A DNA stretch of 64,000 nucleotides from Marinobacter salinexigens (GTDB lineage Bacteria; Pseudomonadota; Gammaproteobacteria; Pseudomonadales; Oleiphilaceae), in contig NZ_VTUU01000007.1 in the NCBI RefSeq assembly GCF_008370345.1, positions 62,001 to 126,000 on the forward strand. The letters run 5' to 3'. The translations under genes were made by a program, and so were the position numbers. The notes beneath the pieces were generated by a model. It saw only the letters and a list, made by a program, of their open reading frames with translations, was not told the DNA's origin and did no database searches. Positions 17,882-26,045 of the stretch are shown here, in pieces (the first letter of the stretch is position 1; each line of letters begins with the position of its first letter).

Positions 17882-18874
17882 TCAGCTTTGCGGTGCCAGT
17901 TCCTGTTCTCTTGGCATGTTTGCATAGCGCTGGGCGAGGACGGTGCACACCATCAGCTGGATCTGGTGAAACAGCATCAGAGGCAAGATCAGAGTGCCCA
18001 TGCTGGCGGTGCCGGCAAACAGTACCTGGGCCATGGGAACACCGGTGGCAAGGCTCTTTTTGGAGGCAGCGAAGACGATGGTTATCCGGTCTTCCAAAGG
18101 AAATCCAAACAGCCTGGAGACGGCGTTGGTAAGCAGCAGCACAACACCAAGAAGCACCAGACAGGCGACGACCAGGCCGACGATATCCATGATGGGAAGT
18201 CGCGTCCAAAGCCCTTCGGTAACCGCATGGCTGAAAGCTCCGTAGACCACCAGCAGAATGGAAGACTGGTCCACATTTTTGAGCCATGACTTGTTCCTGG
18301 CCACCCAGCCACCAATCCAGATCCGGGCAATCTGCCCCGCAATAAAGGGCAACAGCAGTTTGATGACGATGCCGGTGATCGCGTCGGTCGGATCAATACT
18401 CTGCGCCTGGCCTCCGATCAGCATCATCACGATAAACGGTGTGAGGAAAATGCCGATCAGGCTTGAGGTGGCTGCACTACAGACCGCCGCAGGGATATTC
18501 CCGCCGGCCATGGATGTCAGTGCAATGGCAGACTGAACCGTGGCGGGCAAGGCGCAGAGGTAAAGGATTCCGATGTAAAGCTCGTTTCCGGCGAGCGGCA
18601 CGAGCACGGGTTTGAGCAGTAGTCCCAGGATTGGGAATAACACGAAGGTGAAGCTGAAAATCAGTAGATGCAGGCGCCAGTGAGTCAAACCCGCGAAAAC
18701 TTCTTTGGTGGACAGCTTTGCGCCGTGCAGGAAAAACAGCAGGCCGATGGCGAGATCGGTCACCACGGAGAACGCTTCTGCGGCTTCGCCATGGACCGGT
18801 AGCAGGCTGGCAAGCAACACTGCTCCCAACATCATGAGGATCAACTTGTCGGGAATAAAGCTTTTCAGTTTCAT
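17882..18874 (-). CDS. bile acid:sodium symporter family protein (YfeH-like)
   Basis: A 330-residue membrane protein of the SBF-like (BART) superfamily with about ten hydrophobic segments. LLFFLHGAKLSTKEVF and LCALPATVQSAIALTSMAGGN are typical of the YfeH-like branch, whose natural substrates are mostly unknown. It is upstream of the TPP-controlled symporter on the same strand but separated by the riboswitch. It is divergent from an AraC regulator by 89 bp, so that regulator may act on it. Confidence 0.88.
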   Translation of the reverse strand: MKLKSFIPDKLILMMLGAVLLASLLPVHGEAAEAFSVVTDLAIGLLFFLHGAKLSTKEVFAGLTHWRLHLLIFSFTFVLFPILGLLLKPVLVPLAGNELYIGILYLCALPATVQSAIALTSMAGGNIPAAVCSAATSSLIGIFLTPFIVMMLIGGQAQSIDPTDAITGIVIKLLLPFIAGQIARIWIGGWVARNKSWLKNVDQSSILLVVYGAFSHAVTEGLWTRLPIMDIVGLVVACLVLLGVVLLLTNAVSRLFGFPLEDRITIVFAASKKSLATGVPMAQVLFAGTASMGTLILPLMLFHQIQLMVCTVLAQRYANMPREQELAPQS

Positions 18875-18963
18875 CAGGTTCTACTCACATAGACGATTGA
18901 ATCAGCTTGAAGCTGTTTAACAGGGGAGTTTATTCTTTAATTTAATTCTGACTAACGCGATTA

Positions 18964-19773
18964 ATGACCATGGTGTCGAGAAACGGACAGGCTGAAACGG
19001 TATTTCGCTCAGTTCCGGACATGCCGGAGTTGCCACGCAGGGTATTTTCCCGGGCTGAATCGTTGAAAGAGCCGGCTATTACCCGTTGGCATGATCATCC
19101 ATGGATCCAGTTGTCCTACGCCATTCGCGGGGTAATGGAAGTTCGGACAATGGGAGGCCGCTATCTGGCACCGCCTCACCGGGCCATTCTGATTCCTGCG
19201 GGGTTGCAGCATTGCGTGAGCAGCGAGGCTGAGACAGAGATTCGCAGTCTGTATATACGCAGTGAGGAGTTCCCGGCGCTGGCAGGCACATGTCAGGTTC
19301 TGGAAATCCAGCCGCTGGCTCACGAACTGATTCGAAGTTTCAGTACCTACGCTGTGGATTACGATGAAAATGGAGAGGAAGGGCGGCTGGTCAGTGTCCT
19401 CATTGATCAGCTACTGGCCGCGCCCAATACCAATCTTCATCTCCCCTGGCCCGCGGATGATCGTTTACAGACGATCTGCAGGGAGCTGAACGAGCACCCT
19501 GATCTTCCTATGGCGTTGTCTGATGTGGCGGCCCGGATGGGGGTGTCAGAAAAAACCGTCACCCGCCTGTTCAAGAAAGAGACATCCCTGAGCTTCCGGT
19601 CATGGCGCCAGCGACTCCGGCTTCTGAGCTCGCTGCCTATGCTTGAGAAAAGGGAACGGGTAACTGATATCGCTCTTGCCTGCGGGTATGACTCTACCTC
19701 GGCTTTTATTTACGCATTCCGATCTCATTTCGGAGTTACGCCGGGGACGTTTTTGCCAGCGGAAGAGCGTTGA
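18964..19773 (+). CDS. AraC-family transcriptional regulator with cupin sensor
   Basis: A 269-residue regulator. The first ~110 residues form a cupin (WHDHPWIQLSYAIRGVMEV, PPHRAILIPAGLQHCV). The C-terminus has two HTH units, with DVAARMGVSEKTVTRLFKKET and VTDIALACGYDSTSAFIYAFRSHFGVTPGTF. It sits between the divergent SBF gene and the downstream TRAP binding protein; either could be its target. The effector is unknown. Confidence 0.9.
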   Translation: MTMVSRNGQAETVFRSVPDMPELPRRVFSRAESLKEPAITRWHDHPWIQLSYAIRGVMEVRTMGGRYLAPPHRAILIPAGLQHCVSSEAETEIRSLYIRSEEFPALAGTCQVLEIQPLAHELIRSFSTYAVDYDENGEEGRLVSVLIDQLLAAPNTNLHLPWPADDRLQTICRELNEHPDLPMALSDVAARMGVSEKTVTRLFKKETSLSFRSWRQRLRLLSSLPMLEKRERVTDIALACGYDSTSAFIYAFRSHFGVTPGTFLPAEER

Positions 19774-19957
19774 GTAATTTTGTCAGTGCTTCGTTTCTTA
19801 TACTCAATAGGGTATTGCGATCGCCACTCACCACTGCCAAGCAACGCTTGCCCCGGTTATATCTGATCGGTATGGAAAATATAGATAAATGATACAGGTT
19901 GAAACGCGGGCAGGGTGCTAGCGTTAAGTTTCAAACAATAATGCATGGAGCTTCAGA

Positions 19958-21028
19958 ATGATAAAAACAAAATTGCTGCGTCAAATGAGTTGTTATCTTA
20001 CCGTTGGCCTTCTATCAACCGGTGTCTGCGCCGAAACCACATTAAGGTTTGCCGAGGGCGGCCCCAATCGGGGTACGCGGTCGCAAGCCGTTGAGCACTT
20101 CATTAGTGACGCGAGCGATCTCAGTGGCGGCGAACTCAAGTTCGATATGCACTGGGGCGGCGCACTGCTGGACTACAAAGCCGTTCCTAATGGTGTGGCG
20201 GTGGGCACCGCCGATCTCGGTTCTTTACTGGCAGTTTATTCCCCCACCAAACTCAAGGCGCTCGCAATTGGCGATATTCCTCATCAGTCTGCCGATCCCT
20301 GGGTGGGGATGCGGGCGATGTATGAGTTAATGACCACGAACGAAGATCTGCAGCGCATGCTGGCTGACGAGAACCTGATGTATCTGACCGGTTTTTCCAG
20401 CAGCGGAGTGCAGTTTGAATGCTCTGGTGACAACCGCATCGAGTCGGCTGCCGATATTGCCGGTAAGAAAATACGGGCGGTGGCCATTTACAGCAAAGTG
20501 CTGAAAGACATGGGGGCTGATATCGTCAGCGTCACGGCGGGAGAAATTTACCAGGCACTGGATACCGGCTTGGTGGACTGCAGCGCGAGCTATCTCTATA
20601 CCATCCGGGCGCTGAAAACGTTTGAAGTGATCGACCACGTCTCGTTGTCGAACTGGGGGCAGATCGCCGGTTTTGCTGTCATGATCAACCGGGATATCTG
20701 GAACGATCTGACGGACAACCAGCGCGCTGCACTGAAGCAGGCAGGCTCCCGAACCATCGATTACTTTGCCCGATTGCAGGTGGATGAGATGGGGCAGGTG
20801 GTAGACGGACTCACTACCGGAGAGATAGGTAAAAAAGTACCGGTGACTCGTTGGGCTGAGGCGGAGCGCCAGAAGCTGATTGATGGTTCGGAGAAGTACA
20901 TCCAGGACTGGATTGACTCGATGGACAGTGCTGGGGTGGATGGCCAGGGTATCTGGGATGAGTACATGACCATCGTTGCCCGCTACGAAGCCGAAAAAGA
21001 GCAGTCAGGCTACCCCTGGGAGCGTTGA
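19958..21028 (+). CDS. orphan TRAP substrate-binding protein (DctP family)
   Basis: A 356-residue periplasmic receptor with GGAG seven bases before ATG and a signal peptide ending near GVCA-ETT. ADIAGKKIRAVAIYSKVLKDM and the ligand-region pattern around VDCSASYLY are DctP-like. It ends in SGYPWER, like the binding protein at 10938-12032 (QGYPWERN), so the two are probably paralogues. No permease genes are adjacent, so it may share the DctQM at 8939-10861 or act as a sensor protein. Confidence 0.9.
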   Translation: MIKTKLLRQMSCYLTVGLLSTGVCAETTLRFAEGGPNRGTRSQAVEHFISDASDLSGGELKFDMHWGGALLDYKAVPNGVAVGTADLGSLLAVYSPTKLKALAIGDIPHQSADPWVGMRAMYELMTTNEDLQRMLADENLMYLTGFSSSGVQFECSGDNRIESAADIAGKKIRAVAIYSKVLKDMGADIVSVTAGEIYQALDTGLVDCSASYLYTIRALKTFEVIDHVSLSNWGQIAGFAVMINRDIWNDLTDNQRAALKQAGSRTIDYFARLQVDEMGQVVDGLTTGEIGKKVPVTRWAEAERQKLIDGSEKYIQDWIDSMDSAGVDGQGIWDEYMTIVARYEAEKEQSGYPWER

Positions 21029-21093
21029 TGCTCTGAGGCGAGCTGATCAGGTTTGTCCGAACCGGCTCGCTTCCTTCCCTGAAAATGTTTCGC

Positions 21094-21447
21094 TCAGGCC
21101 GCCGGTGTGCGGCCTGCTACCAACCTGATGACCCCGCAATAAACAACCAGCCCCACTGCAATGCCGAGAGCCGCTGTACCATTATCATGGATTGCAGCGC
21201 TTAAAGAGGGCAAATGCAGTACAACCGCAGGGTCGGGAATGTTTGCCAACATAACGATATTGGCTAAAGGGAGGTGCAATTGCTGGCCGATCGCAGAGAA
21301 TTCTGCCTCAGCGATCAGGAGTGCTTCATACAGTCCATACCATATAGCGATGACGCTGAACGCGAGCATGAGCGACCTGCTTGCGATCCACTTAACCAGT
21401 CCTTTGGTGAGTGAGCTCCCTGCGGAATGGTTGTGATATGACTGCAC
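21094..21447 (-). CDS. small membrane protein, unknown
   Basis: Not recognised. I place the start at GTG 21447, four bases after a clear GGAGG; the longer upstream frame is Arg/Pro-rich and lacks a site. The 117-residue product has two or three hydrophobic stretches (SLMLAFSVIAIWYGLYEALL near the N-terminus, GTAALGIAVGLVVYCGVIRLV at the C-terminus) with a soluble part between them. It converges on the orphan DctP gene. The coding status is likely but unproven. Confidence 0.5.
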   Translation of the reverse strand: MQSYHNHSAGSSLTKGLVKWIASRSLMLAFSVIAIWYGLYEALLIAEAEFSAIGQQLHLPLANIVMLANIPDPAVVLHLPSLSAAIHDNGTAALGIAVGLVVYCGVIRLVAGRTPAA

Positions 21448-21841
21448 AAAACCTCCGATGAATATAGGGGCTATACGATAGAGCAAGCGGCGTGGGGCCG
21501 GTATCGGGAGTTTCCGAAGATGTGATGTGTGTCGGGGTTTCTGCTTGCTTTGATCGCCTTGCTGGACCACACGGTGGATGTTCTTCTGTGGTCCGTTAGC
21601 ACCCAGCCGGATCGCGCGAATGCCTGGATGGCATCCTTCTTCCTTCGACAGCTAGTCCGTAACTACGGTGATCCCCCGGCCAGAGGCGGCGTACCTCGTT
21701 GAGGATTGTTAGATGCTGATAATCGACCATAACTCATAAACCTGCGTATACCTGCACGGGTTGCGGCCGGGAGAGTTATCCCGGCCTATATTGGTTTTCA
21801 ATCCTGGCCAGCCATCTGCGGGGTTTTAGAAGGGTTTTTCT
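21448..21841. other. intergenic stretch without supported gene
   Basis: 394 bases between a small membrane-protein gene and the acu-type operon end. Only short frames occur. A small imperfect hairpin at ATGCC-TGGAT-GGCAT lies near 21618. I see no RNA gene or repeat here. Confidence 0.4.
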
Positions 21842-22432
21842 TTAACGACCGATTGAGTAGAACTCGGGGTTAGGTACCATGTTGGTCACATTTGCCAAGC
21901 GGTTGGACATTCCGAAGAAAGCAGAAATCGCTGCAATATCCCAGATATCCTCTTCTTCGAACCCATGATTCTTAAGCAAGTTAAAGTCATCCTCTCCAAC
22001 GAGTTCAGCTTGTCGCGAGACTCTCATTGCGAAGTCGATCATAACTCGCTGCCGTTCAGTGATCTCCGCCTTACGGTAGTTGGTGGCAATCTGGTCAGCA
22101 ATCAGAGGATTCTTGGCTCGAACCCGCAAAATGGCTCCGTGTGCTATAACGCAGTACTGGCATTGGTTAATGCTACTGGTTGCAACGACAATCATCTCCC
22201 GCTCGGCTTTGGTTAAGTTGCCTGGTTTTTCCATCAATGCGTCGTGGTATTCGAAAAATGCTCGGAACTCATCAGGACGATGTGCCAGCATCAGGAAGAC
22301 ATTCGGAATGAACCCCGATTTTTCCTCGACGGCAAGAATTCTTTCCCGGATATCATCGGGCATGTCTTCAAGTTTTGGCACAGGAAAGCGGCTTATTTGG
22401 GGGCCATTCGCAGTATTCATAACTTCGTTCAT
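21842..22432 (-). CDS. peroxidase-related AhpD/CMD-family protein
   Basis: A 196-residue carboxymuconolactone-decarboxylase-fold protein of the peroxidase-related type (uncharacterised TIGR01926 family). The redox motif CQYCVIAHG (CxxC plus downstream His) is intact. ATG 22432 follows AGGAG with six-base spacing and is preferred over a start seven codons upstream. It lies 46 bp after the acrylyl-CoA reductase gene and is the third gene of the TetR-controlled operon, suggesting detoxification of an electrophile or linked oxidative stress. Confidence 0.88.
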   Translation of the reverse strand: MNEVMNTANGPQISRFPVPKLEDMPDDIRERILAVEEKSGFIPNVFLMLAHRPDEFRAFFEYHDALMEKPGNLTKAEREMIVVATSSINQCQYCVIAHGAILRVRAKNPLIADQIATNYRKAEITERQRVMIDFAMRVSRQAELVGEDDFNLLKNHGFEEEDIWDIAAISAFFGMSNRLANVTNMVPNPEFYSIGR

Positions 22433-22478
22433 ATTTGACTCCTGGTTGTTCAAAGCGGTCTTGAGATGCCTGATAGAC

Positions 22479-23462
22479 TTACTGGTTTACATTTATGATG
22501 AGACGCCCGCGAACCTGACCGTTCAGAAGTTGTGTCGCAGCTGGAACTGCTTCGAAGAGTCCGATCTCCTGTCCAATATCACCAAGTTTGCTTAAGTCGA
22601 GGTCTGTACTGAGACGTTGCCAAGCTGCGATCCGAGCAGGAACCGGACACTGCACACTATCTATTCCAGCTAACGTAACGCCCCGAAGAATAAAGGGCGC
22701 AACAGTGGACGGAAAATCCATACCAGCAGCTAAACCACATGCTGTGACCACGCCGCCGTATTTTGTAGAAGCGCATGCATTGGCCAGGAGATGGCTGCCG
22801 GCCACATCAACGACGCCAGCCCATCGCGCTTTTTGTAAAGGCTTGTTCGGAGTAGAAAGTTCTGTTCGAGGGAGAACCTCCATTGCCCCGAGTTGCTTTA
22901 AATATCCGCTGTTGCTGTTGCTGCCGGTAGCGCCAACCACCGAATAACCCAGCTTGGCAAGTATGGCTACAGCAAAGCTTCCAACACCTCCTGCGGCGCC
23001 CGTTACGAGGATTTCTCCGTCCTCCGGCTTTACGCCATGTTTCTCCAATGCGAGCACACACAGCATGGCAGTGTAGCCGGCAGTGCCGATTGCCATGGAT
23101 TGTTGCGGTGTAAATGCCTCAGGAAGCGGAATTAACCAATCGCCATTCACGCGGGCTTTCTGTGCCAGACCGCCCCAATGAGATTCTCCGACCCCCCACC
23201 CGTTCAGGAGCACGCGGTCTCCCTCTCTCCAATTCGGATGGGAACTGCTCTCAACAATCCCCGCCAGATCTATACCCGGGATCATTGGAAAGTTTTTTAC
23301 GACCCGCCCCCGGCCTGTGATGGCTAATGCGTCTTTATAGTTGATCGTCGAATGGCTAACACGAACCGTAACGTCTCCATCAGGCAACTGATGATCTTCA
23401 ATTTCCCGAACAGCCGCGTGCAGGCCAGTTTCGTCCTTCTGAATCAAGACACCTCTAAACAC
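22479..23462 (-). CDS. acuI: acrylyl-CoA reductase AcuI / YhdH-family quinone oxidoreductase
   Basis: NADPH-dependent medium-chain reductase without the zinc sites, 327 residues. The Rossmann motif GAAGGVGSFAVAILAKLGY and the following ATGSNSN fit NADPH binding and the YhdH/AcuI family, which reduces acrylyl-CoA to propionyl-CoA. GTG 23462 follows AGGAGG directly upstream. The gene is preceded by its own TetR regulator and a palindromic operator, the arrangement of acuR-acuI in DMSP-degrading bacteria. No DMSP lyase is present in the window. Confidence 0.85.
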   Translation of the reverse strand: MFRGVLIQKDETGLHAAVREIEDHQLPDGDVTVRVSHSTINYKDALAITGRGRVVKNFPMIPGIDLAGIVESSSHPNWREGDRVLLNGWGVGESHWGGLAQKARVNGDWLIPLPEAFTPQQSMAIGTAGYTAMLCVLALEKHGVKPEDGEILVTGAAGGVGSFAVAILAKLGYSVVGATGSNSNSGYLKQLGAMEVLPRTELSTPNKPLQKARWAGVVDVAGSHLLANACASTKYGGVVTACGLAAGMDFPSTVAPFILRGVTLAGIDSVQCPVPARIAAWQRLSTDLDLSKLGDIGQEIGLFEAVPAATQLLNGQVRGRLIINVNQ

Positions 23463-23483
23463 GTTATCCTCCTTTTCGAATTT

Positions 23484-23496
23484 AGACCGATCGTCT
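23484..23496. promoter_or_regulatory. operator-like palindrome upstream of acuI
   Basis: AGACCGATCGTCT, an inverted repeat (AGAC-5-GTCT) flanked by TTT/TTT. It lies 21 bases before the acuI start and is identical but for one base to the site before the TetR gene. Confidence 0.65.
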
Positions 23497-23514
23497 TTAA
23501 AATGGTAAAATTTT

Positions 23515-24153
23515 TTAACTCACGGGCAAGCTCGCGAAAAAGCCCTCAGAAAAAAGGTGCAAAGGCTCAGGATTCCTGTCCAGCTTTGCCCGCAGTACTG
23601 CGCCCTCCCAACCTATCCAGAAGAAAAGAGCTAACTGCGCGGGATTTGCATCTCTTGAGAGCTCTCCTTTGTTTTGAGCTTCCTCCAGACAAGTCGCGAA
23701 CCTTCTCTGCCAATCCTCGAAAGTTCCTCTCAATTGAGCCCGGAAGCTGTCAGGAAGCGAACCCATCTCTTGCCCCAGATTACCTATCAGGCAACCCCTC
23801 CTATATTCAAAGCGTGCCATACCCCGAATCGCGTCGTGCACAAAGGCATGAAGTCGATCTATTGGATTGAGTTCTTGATTCAGTAGATGTAAGTCAAGCT
23901 TCCTGGCAAAGAACTTCCCGTAACAGTCAATAAGGGCGAGCCCAAAGTCCTCTTTACTATCGAAATAGTGATAGAACGACCCTTTAGGCACTCCCACTCG
24001 GCGCAGAATCTCATCAATACCGGTAGCAGAAAAACCTTTCTCAGTGAGAACTTCTAAACCAGCACGTAGCAGGAGTTCTCGGGTGTTATCGGTATTTTCC
24101 CGTCGCTTGGGTGGCCTTCCACGACGGCGATGCAGAGTTTGATTGGTGTCCAT
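23515..24153 (-). CDS. acuR: TetR-family regulator, AcuR-like
   Basis: A 212-residue repressor. The HTH covers about residues 25-70 (TGIDEILRRVGVPKGSFYHYF), preceded by an Arg-rich arm (RRRGRPPKRR) that may contact the minor groove. The C-terminal ligand domain is AcuR-like in length and in RRGCLIGNLGQEM. It is first in the operon with the reductase and peroxidase genes and has a palindrome 11 bases before its own start, so autorepression with induction by acrylate or a similar electrophile is likely. NemR-like identity is the alternative. Confidence 0.8.
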   Translation of the reverse strand: MDTNQTLHRRRGRPPKRRENTDNTRELLLRAGLEVLTEKGFSATGIDEILRRVGVPKGSFYHYFDSKEDFGLALIDCYGKFFARKLDLHLLNQELNPIDRLHAFVHDAIRGMARFEYRRGCLIGNLGQEMGSLPDSFRAQLRGTFEDWQRRFATCLEEAQNKGELSRDANPAQLALFFWIGWEGAVLRAKLDRNPEPLHLFSEGFFASLPVS

Positions 24154-24164
24154 GTCTCGATATT

Positions 24165-24177
24165 AGACCGATTGTCT
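24165..24177. promoter_or_regulatory. operator-like palindrome upstream of acuR-type gene
   Basis: AGACCGATTGTCT, matching the site at 23484-23496 in 12 of 13 bases. An adjacent GTCT-7-AGAC repeat (24154-24168) overlaps it, so two half-site pairings are possible. Confidence 0.65.
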
Positions 24178-24275
24178 CAAAAATAAAAGTGGCTAGCTGC
24201 TACTTTCTTTTTTTTAAAGCCCATCCGCTTCTAAAGGGGGGGGGGAGGATTAGTTGGCCGCTACACTGGTTACAT

Positions 24276-25385
24276 TCATTCATCACAATGCTGAACTACC
24301 CAGTCCTGGAACCGAGCGTCCTCGAACTCATAGTGCCCATGTGAGATCAGTGAAACGTATTCACCCCGTAGTCGATTAATGGCGTTCTGGATGGTATGAG
24401 TTTCAATTGAGTCCACGCCCAATCTGTCCGCAAGAAACTCTTTGCATGGATCTTGGTATAGCGCTGCATTTCCTGATGCAATCCAGATGAGCAGGGCTTG
24501 ATCTATGGCCTTGAGGGTCTTCCACATTGCCGGGTAGCCGCTGTCTTCCATCTGATCATCATTTGCCAAAGCTGCCTCATTCAATATGTTGTCAGTTCCG
24601 GTCAGGATCATCCTTTCAATCACTGACCGGAACTCCCGTGGGACATAGTGCAACAGACTGAAGGCCCTCTGAGCTTCTGCGAAGGAAAACTCTCGCCCTG
24701 AAGCCAGCCTGTAGCACCCTCTCATGTGTTCAATGAACCCTGAGCCAAGGTTTGGTAGATCAATCTGGGAGGAGCTTTGAAATAAGGCAGCTTTTCGACG
24801 GCTGAACAACTTACGCAAACCGTCCCGGCTGGAGCCGGTATACATCACGAAGATTTTTTCCCTGTTCTTATCCAAGAGCGTTCTTAAAAAGAACACTAAG
24901 TTTTCGAAGGCCTGACTGGTTGCTAGGTGTTGAGCCTCATCCAGACAGAGCAGTATCCGATCATTCTTCCTCAACAACTCAGAGAACTGCTTTCGAAGCT
25001 CTTCTAAAGAAACAGAATCCGGAGTGACTGGATGGGACTCGGTAACGCCCATGCCAGCTTCGAATCCATCTGCGCCAGTTCGGACATTAACATGAGCCCC
25101 ACCAATACGACTGGTTGCACGCTTCCACCAACTTCTTTCGGAGAGGGCGGCATTGATGGCTTGCAGCAAAGCCGATGTGGGATCATCTTTGTTGTCCCAA
25201 AAACTGGCATAGACGGGCACGTACCCGCGTTTTGCCGCTTCGGGTATCAAGTCATAGAGGACGAATTCAGTTTTTCCCATTCGCCTTGGCGCGAATAAGG
25301 TCAAAGTGCTTGAAACGCCGGTATCAAAAGCGTTAAGAACCCTCTCAGTTAGGTCAGGGCGAGGGTAGTGCCAGTTGATTGCCAT
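24276..25385 (-). CDS. AAA/ORC-like ATPase, accessory
   Basis: A 369-residue P-loop ATPase of the archaeal-ATPase/ORC-like type. Walker A is FAPRRMGKTE (residues 31-40), Walker B is ILLCLDEAQH (144-153), and a sensor-like YTGSSRDGLR follows. The last ~100 residues look like a winged helix (LADRLGVDSIETHTIQNAINRL). Such proteins occur in mobile or defence-associated patches and rarely have known roles. It sits alone between the acu operon and a broken small gene beside tRNA-Arg. TTAGTA repeats lie immediately upstream of its start. Confidence 0.75.
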   Translation of the reverse strand: MAINWHYPRPDLTERVLNAFDTGVSSTLTLFAPRRMGKTEFVLYDLIPEAAKRGYVPVYASFWDNKDDPTSALLQAINAALSERSWWKRATSRIGGAHVNVRTGADGFEAGMGVTESHPVTPDSVSLEELRKQFSELLRKNDRILLCLDEAQHLATSQAFENLVFFLRTLLDKNREKIFVMYTGSSRDGLRKLFSRRKAALFQSSSQIDLPNLGSGFIEHMRGCYRLASGREFSFAEAQRAFSLLHYVPREFRSVIERMILTGTDNILNEAALANDDQMEDSGYPAMWKTLKAIDQALLIWIASGNAALYQDPCKEFLADRLGVDSIETHTIQNAINRLRGEYVSLISHGHYEFEDARFQDWVVQHCDE

Positions 25386-25388
25386 GCC

Positions 25389-25439
25389 TTAGTACCATTT
25401 AGTAATCGAATTTACTAATTAGTATGTCACGCTACTAAA
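25389..25439. repeat. TTAGTA/TACTAA iterated motif in the ATPase promoter
   Basis: TTAGTA or its complement occurs at 25389, 25399, 25413, 25419 and 25433. The pair at 25399-25418 forms a perfect 7 bp inverted repeat (TTAGTAA-6-TTACTAA). It begins four bases upstream of the ATPase start, so occupancy would block its expression. Confidence 0.6.
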
Positions 25440-25468
25440 GCTTAATAAAGCATGTTCTGCGGGGTAGT

Positions 25469-25726
25469 TCAGTGCCTCTCTGGAGGAGGAATATCCGCAG
25501 CTGTCATACCCAGGAGAATGAACTCCACGATCTGATCGTCCGTGAATTCCCGAGCGTGCAGAGTCACCATCTCCTCAATCGCCGAGTCGCTCAGCTTTTC
25601 ATCGAAAAAAGGGGCCGCCGATATGAGTTGCTTGCGAAATGCATCTGGATCTATTTTGGGGTAGGGTCAATCAAAGGTTAGAAAGTGGCTCACGCCCATC
25701 TGAGAAGGGTGATTCAGAAGTTTCAT
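25469..25726 (-). pseudogene. short gene with one in-frame TGA (pseudogene or readthrough)
   Basis: Not recognised as a family. From ATG 25726 the frame reads 19 residues (starting MKLLNHPSQMGVSHF), a TGA at 25667-25669, then 65 further residues ending PPPERH and a stop. The second part is compositionally protein-like, with helical stretches such as FRKQLISAAPFFDEKL and a hydrophobic EFILLGMTAADI, and has no start of its own. A TGG-to-TGA change would explain it. It lies 84 bp before the ATPase start on the same strand and may have been its operon partner. Confidence 0.45.
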
Positions 25727-25753
25727 GTGTCCGGGGTCGAATATAATGTTTTC

Positions 25754-25779
25754 AGTGCAAAGGTCGGAATGTTTGCACT
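25754..25779. repeat. 8 bp inverted repeat upstream of the broken small gene
   Basis: AGTGCAAA-10-TTTGCACT, perfect arms, 28 bases upstream of the ATG at 25726. It could be an operator for that gene. Confidence 0.4.
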
Positions 25780-25835
25780 CAGAATAATTCCCTCAAAACC
25801 GTGGACACACCATGGACACCATTAGGACACACCCA

Positions 25836-25870
25836 AACAAAAAAGGCCTGCGTTTTCACGCAAGCCTTTG
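25836..25870 (-). terminator. intrinsic terminator of tRNA-Arg
   Basis: On the minus strand an 11 bp stem with one mismatch (AAAGGCTTGCG / CGCAGGCCTTT) is followed by TTTTTTGTTTG. It begins eight bases after the tRNA CCA end. Confidence 0.85.
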
Positions 25871-25877
25871 AAAATAA

Positions 25878-25954
<77 letters not shown>

Positions 25955-26045
25955 ATGAAACTGTTCGCATGGTGCGTCAATTTCGAGTGCGCAATCTTAC
26001 GTGTGCAGGGGGCGTCTGTCCAGCCCTTCCAGACATGGATTGGTG

